Part shown: piece after piece, positions 60,423 through 64,000 of the stretch
Layout of the letters: every line of letters starts with the position of its first letter
Numbering within the stretch: position 1 is the first letter of the stretch
Assembly: GCA_036378315.1 (NCBI GenBank)
Contig: DASUWU010000071.1
Location: forward strand, 1-64,000
Direction: 5' to 3'
Length of the DNA stretch: 64,000 nucleotides
From: CALAED01 sp036378315
GTDB lineage: Bacteria > Actinomycetota > Actinomycetes > Streptosporangiales > Streptosporangiaceae
Position numbers and translations under genes: made by a program
Notes under the pieces: model-generated
Told to the model about the DNA's origin: nothing
What the model saw: only the letters and a program-made list of their open reading frames with translations
Databases searched by the model: none

Positions 60423-61733
60423 TCAGCTCCGTTCGGCGGCGGCTTGGCGGTCGGGGTCCTGGACCTCCACCTCCGCGACCTGCTGCCCGGCGACCTGCTG
60501 CCCGGCTGCCTGCTGCTCGGCGACGGCCTGCGCGGCCGCGGCGTCGACGACGTCGGCCGCCTCCTGCGCGGCGTCGGACAGCGGCGGGTGCGAGCGGCGG
60601 CGGATGCCGAGGATGCTGAGGAACAGCGAGGCCAACACCATCTGGCAGCTCATGACCAGCGCCGTCGCGGACGGCACCACGAGGCGCAGCGCGTACCGCG
60701 GATCGAGCTCGCCGAAGTTGTTCACCTGCCAATGGACCATCGAAAGGACGACGCCCACGAGCCCCGCGAGGGCGAGCAGCCCGCCGATCACCACGCCGCG
60801 TTCCAGGCTCCACCAGTCGATGATCTTCTGGACCCGCCTGTCGTGCGGCAGGAAGCCCTCCTCCATGGCGTACACCTTGGTGAGCAGCGCGAACAGCACG
60901 GCCTGGAAGCCGATGACCAGGATGGCCGACGCCCCCACCAAGGTGTCGACGTCGAAGGCGACGTCGCCGATCCTGACCGGCCCCGAGGACAGCGCGATGC
61001 CGCCGGCCAGCCCCACCGTCATCAGCACCAGGCCCGGGATGAGGAACAGCCACCGGGGGCTGTAGAGCAGCAGGAAGCGCAGGTGCCGCCAGCCGTCCCG
61101 CCAGGTGTTCAGGTGCGGCGCCCGGGACCGGCCGTCGGGCGACAGCGTCGTCGGCACCTCGCGGATGTCGAGCCTGGCCAGCGTCGCCTTCACCACCAGC
61201 TCGCTGGCGAACTCCATGCCGCCGGTCTGCAGTCCGAGCCGCATGACGGAATCTTTGCGGAAGGCGCGCAGACCGCAGTGGAAGTCGCCGATCTCGCTGC
61301 CGAAGAACAACCTGCCGACGAAGCTGAGGACGGGATTTCCCAGGTAGCGGTGCAACGCGGGCATGGCGCCAGGCGCTATGCCCCCCTGGAACCGATTGCC
61401 CATGACGAGGTCGGCACCGTCCCGCAATTGCTCCAGGAAAGCCCACAGGCCCGTAAAGTCATAGGAATCGTCGGCGTCGCCCATCACGACATAGCGGCCC
61501 TTGGCCGCCCTGATGCCGCCCATGAGCGCGTTTCCGTAGCCTTTCTCGGAAACCGGCACCACCCGCGCGCCCGCCTCCCTGGCGAGCTGCTGGCTGCCGT
61601 CGGTGCTGCCGTTGTCGGCGATGACGACCTCGCCGTCGACACCGTGCTTTTCGAAGAAGCCGATCGCCTTGCGAATGCAGGTCTGGACGGTCTCGGCCTC
61701 GTTCAGGCATGGCATGACTACGGAGAGTTCCAC
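60423..61733 (-). CDS. GT2 polyprenyl-phosphate glycosyltransferase (DPM1-like) with membrane domain
   Basis: A 436-aa protein. N-terminal GT-A domain: LSVVMPCLNEAETVQTCIRKA, ADNGSTDGSQQLA, EKGYGNALMGGI, the MGDADDSYDF metal site, then GNRFQGGI and HCGLRAFRKDS. C-terminal four helices (about 225-395), then a Gln/Ala-rich tail with AGQQVAGQQVAEV. It likely makes a polyprenyl-phosphate-linked sugar for extracytoplasmic transferases. The gene divergent from it encodes a GT-C protein that could use that donor. The GTG start has GGAGGAG 8 bp upstream. Confidence 0.88.
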   Translation of the reverse strand: MELSVVMPCLNEAETVQTCIRKAIGFFEKHGVDGEVVIADNGSTDGSQQLAREAGARVVPVSEKGYGNALMGGIRAAKGRYVVMGDADDSYDFTGLWAFLEQLRDGADLVMGNRFQGGIAPGAMPALHRYLGNPVLSFVGRLFFGSEIGDFHCGLRAFRKDSVMRLGLQTGGMEFASELVVKATLARLDIREVPTTLSPDGRSRAPHLNTWRDGWRHLRFLLLYSPRWLFLIPGLVLMTVGLAGGIALSSGPVRIGDVAFDVDTLVGASAILVIGFQAVLFALLTKVYAMEEGFLPHDRRVQKIIDWWSLERGVVIGGLLALAGLVGVVLSMVHWQVNNFGELDPRYALRLVVPSATALVMSCQMVLASLFLSILGIRRRSHPPLSDAAQEAADVVDAAAAQAVAEQQAAGQQVAGQQVAEVEVQDPDRQAAAERS

Positions 61734-62209
61734 GTCACCGTCTCCTCCATTACCCCTGGCTTATTGGCTCCCGGGGGCGTCGACTACTCTCATCCTGTTC
61801 GTGGTGTTCATCATGTTTGATGTGTGGCACGCGGGTGCCATGATGCCCGCCCGAGCCGCGCTGTGCGGGTATATCCCGCGAGGACGATCTCACGAGAGAC
61901 CCGCGGAGAGGATGGAGAGGACACTCACCGCGTTGCCAAGTTGCAACCTGAAGTCCCACAACCGGGCGACCGGTAACGGCAGGCTAGGGAGCAAGCATAT
62001 AGGTGCGGTCTGCCCGCGAGGGTCGGACCCCGGCGCGCCGAGCGGCGGTGTCCCCCACTCGCGCCGCTTTCCTCCTTCCTCCTGGAACTGACCAGGGATG
62101 GAGCGGCGATCTGCGGGCAAACCTTCCGGCAGGTGGACAGGCACAACAGGTGGACAGGCGAGAGGGCGCCGCCGGCGGGCGGCCGTACAGACACGGAGGG
62201 GAGTCGCCC
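61734..62209. promoter_or_regulatory. divergent control region between GT2 and GT-C genes
   Basis: This 476-bp non-coding gap has two perfect palindromes: TGGCAC-GCGG-GTGCCA (61825-61840) and GCGGG-TATAT-CCCGC (61865-61879). The first resembles a repressor operator; no binding protein is evident. No clear -35/-10 pair or gene is seen. Confidence 0.45.
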
Positions 62210-63793
62210 GTGGCCGGGGCAGTGCTTGACACCACATCGCCGGCCACGCCGGCGGAGGCGTCCGGGGCGCCCGACCAGACCGGCAAGGACCGGCAGGGAG
62301 GCTTCTGGGCCCTCGTCGGCCGGCATCGCATGTTCTCCGTCCTCCTCACCGTCGGCGTACTGCTGCGCATCGACACGATGCTGGGCTACCACCCCGCGAT
62401 GTGGTTCAACGACTCCTTCGACTACCTGCACGTGGCCATGTCGCCCTACCCGCATGCGATCCGGCCTGACGGGTACGCCTTCTTCCTGCTGCTGCTCCGC
62501 CCGTTCCACAGCTTCGCGCTGGTCGTGGGCCTGCAGCACCTGATGGGGGTGACCATCGGGGTTGTCATCTATGCCCTGCTTCGGGGGCGGTTCGCCCTGC
62601 CGGCCTGGGGAGCGGCCCTGGCCGCGGCGCCGGTGCTGCTCGACGCGTACCAGATCCAGCTCGAGCACCTGGTGCTGTCCGACGTCCCGTTCACGTTCCT
62701 GGTGATCCTGGCCATCGCGGTCCTGCTGTGGCGGGCCAACCCGTCCTGGAAGATCGGGGCGGCCGTCGGGCTGCTGCTCGGGATGGCGTCGCTGACCCGC
62801 TCGGTCGGGCTGCCTGTGCTGCTCGCCGTCGTGGTCTACCTGATCGCCCGGCGGGTGCGCTGGCGGGTGATCGCCGCCACCGTCGCGCTGTGCGGGTTGC
62901 CGATGGCCGCCTACTCGGTCTGGTTCCACGCCTACTACGGCAAGTTCGCCATGACCGAGAGCAGCGGCGTCTTCCTGTACGCCCGGGTGTACAAGTTCGC
63001 GGACTGCGACAAGATCCAGCCGCCGAACGAAGAGATCCCCCTGTGCGTGCAGCCCGACCACAAGCTGCCGTTCTCGCAGGACGGCATCTGGAACCGCCGC
63101 TCGCCGCTGCACCGCGTGCCCGCCGCCCGGTTCACCCAGCTGCAGAACCGGATGGCCGGCGACTTCGCGAAGCGCGCGATCATGGCGCAGCCCGGCGACT
63201 ACCTCAAGGTGGTGGCCGGTGACTTCTTCCGTGTCTTCAAGTGGAACCGCACGGTCTTCCCCGACAGTGACACCTACGAGGAGTACGAGTTCCGCACCCA
63301 CACCGCCGCGCTGCCCGACTGGCGGATGAGCCAGGACAAGACGGCCGACCAGGAGGCGGCGGCGTACGAGCGCGGCCGGGCGAGCACACAGATCACCGAG
63401 CCGTTCGGCCAGATCATCCGGGTCTACCAGGACCTCGTCTACCTGCGCGGCACGATCCTCGGCGGCATCCTGCTCGTCGGCCTGGCCGGCATGATCGCGC
63501 TGTGGCGGCGGTTCGGCGGCCCGGCGCTGCTGCCGTGGATGACCGCGGTCGGGCTACTGCTCGCCCCCGCGGCGACTGCGGAGTTCGACTACCGGTACAT
63601 CCTCCCCGCCACGCCGCTGGCCTGCATCGCAGCCGCCCTGGCGTTCGCCCCAGAGGTGCGGGCCCGGTATCCAAATCGCCTCAGGCAGCGTCGCGGCGTC
63701 GTAGCGGCGGACAACCCGCCAGGCGACGCGTCCGGCTCGCCGGAGCCGGACGAAGAGCCCGCCGCCCGCGAGCCCGCCGCCACGGCTCAGTAG
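62210..63793 (+). CDS. GT-C type polytopic glycosyltransferase-like protein
   Basis: A 527-aa membrane protein with about ten helices. After a ~40-residue soluble start, the first outside loop has the acidic motif MWFNDSFDYLHVAM that carries the catalytic aspartate in GT-C enzymes. Then come VLSDVPFTFLVILAIAVLL and a large loop (about 235-395) with two cysteines (FADCDKI, PLCVQPD), and finally EFDYRYILPATPLACIA. It probably transfers sugars from a polyprenyl-phosphate donor outside the membrane, perhaps that made by the divergent GT2. The GTG at 62210 follows GGAGGGGAG at 6 bp. Confidence 0.82.
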   Translation: MAGAVLDTTSPATPAEASGAPDQTGKDRQGGFWALVGRHRMFSVLLTVGVLLRIDTMLGYHPAMWFNDSFDYLHVAMSPYPHAIRPDGYAFFLLLLRPFHSFALVVGLQHLMGVTIGVVIYALLRGRFALPAWGAALAAAPVLLDAYQIQLEHLVLSDVPFTFLVILAIAVLLWRANPSWKIGAAVGLLLGMASLTRSVGLPVLLAVVVYLIARRVRWRVIAATVALCGLPMAAYSVWFHAYYGKFAMTESSGVFLYARVYKFADCDKIQPPNEEIPLCVQPDHKLPFSQDGIWNRRSPLHRVPAARFTQLQNRMAGDFAKRAIMAQPGDYLKVVAGDFFRVFKWNRTVFPDSDTYEEYEFRTHTAALPDWRMSQDKTADQEAAAYERGRASTQITEPFGQIIRVYQDLVYLRGTILGGILLVGLAGMIALWRRFGGPALLPWMTAVGLLLAPAATAEFDYRYILPATPLACIAAALAFAPEVRARYPNRLRQRRGVVAADNPPGDASGSPEPDEEPAAREPAATAQ

Positions 63794-63812
63794 CCGTACC
63801 TCAACATCGTCC

Positions 63813-63834
63813 CGGGACCCGCGCACGAGTCCCG
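63813..63834 (+). terminator. weak hairpin after the GT-C gene
   Basis: CGGGAC and GTCCCG arms with a 10-nt loop, 19 bp past the stop. Weak on its own; position is the only support. Nothing else is seen to the window end. Confidence 0.3.
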
Positions 63835-64000
63835 ACCGTCCGCCGCGGCCCGCCCATCTGGGGACCGCAAGCCGTCCGCGTCGTGTCGCCGAGTCGCCCG
63901 GCTCCCTCCGCGGCAACCTGGTTTGCTCCATCAGCCCAACCCGCCCATTCGGTAGGCCCGCCCTTGTAACCCGCTTGTCCTGTTGAGCCCGTTCGCGTGC

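Overview
This 64 kb window is a high-GC actinobacterial chromosome segment. Evidence: very strong G/C third-position bias, frequent GTG starts, actinobacterial gene orders (glmU-prs-rplY-pth; metG-tatD-rsmA-ispE; mazG/eno/ftsB/DUF501/ppx), a Rex-type operator in front of ndh, and DUF501 and DUF4287 proteins. A filamentous actinomycete (Streptosporangiales-like) is the best guess, but the genus cannot be fixed from the sequence alone.

Layout. 0-5.9 kb: cystathionine beta-synthase, a frameshifted beta-propeller lipoprotein, a thiolase, a DUF4287 protein and a Bax-inhibitor-like membrane protein. 5.9-6.7 kb: a non-coding stretch with two copies of a hairpin-rich repeat placed just 3' of an unusual tRNA-like gene. 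6.9-22.6 kb: mostly housekeeping genes on the minus strand (ndh, uracil-DNA glycosylase, WecG/TagA transferase, ppx, DUF501, ftsB, eno, a class A PBP, mazG, a SurA-like lipoprotein, mfd), then a small methyltransferase.

22.6-45 kb is the accessory core and the most interesting part. It is a glycan assembly locus interleaved with sulfate activation. Present are an APS kinase fused to a decayed ATP-sulfurylase domain, a TSUP permease, two GH26-like enzymes, a Wzz/BY-kinase-like chain-length protein with a ruined Walker A, a Wzy-like polymerase, an APH-like kinase, two different PAPS sulfotransferases, a Wzx-like flippase, a GT2, CysN, CysD, a CysQ-type PAP phosphatase and an initiating polyprenyl glycosylphosphotransferase. 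No PAPS/APS reductase or sulfite reductase is present. In the minus-strand operon (45.05 to 37.5 kb) the initiating transferase, cysQ, cysD, cysN, a sulfotransferase, a GT2 and a GH26 lipoprotein follow one another directly. On the plus strand, polymerase, kinase, sulfotransferase and flippase are joined by ATGA/GTGA overlaps. The simplest reading is that activated sulfate made here decorates an exported polysaccharide. An archaeal-type ATPase/nuclease gene, a DUF1348 protein and a methyltransferase sit in the middle (34.5-37.5 kb).

45.3-49.7 kb: pth, rplY, prs and glmU, then a third copy of the tRNA-linked repeat beside tRNA-Gln(UUG). 50-53.9 kb: a fatty-acid desaturase with a double operator and a TetR gene, a flavodoxin, and a divergent trans-aconitate-methyltransferase-like/MarR pair with two matching operators. 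53.9-60.4 kb: ABC-F, ispE, rsmA, tatD and metG. 60.4-63.8 kb: a polyprenyl-phosphate GT2 divergent from a GT-C membrane transferase. Short tandem duplications recur in the window, several of them exactly at gene 3' ends.
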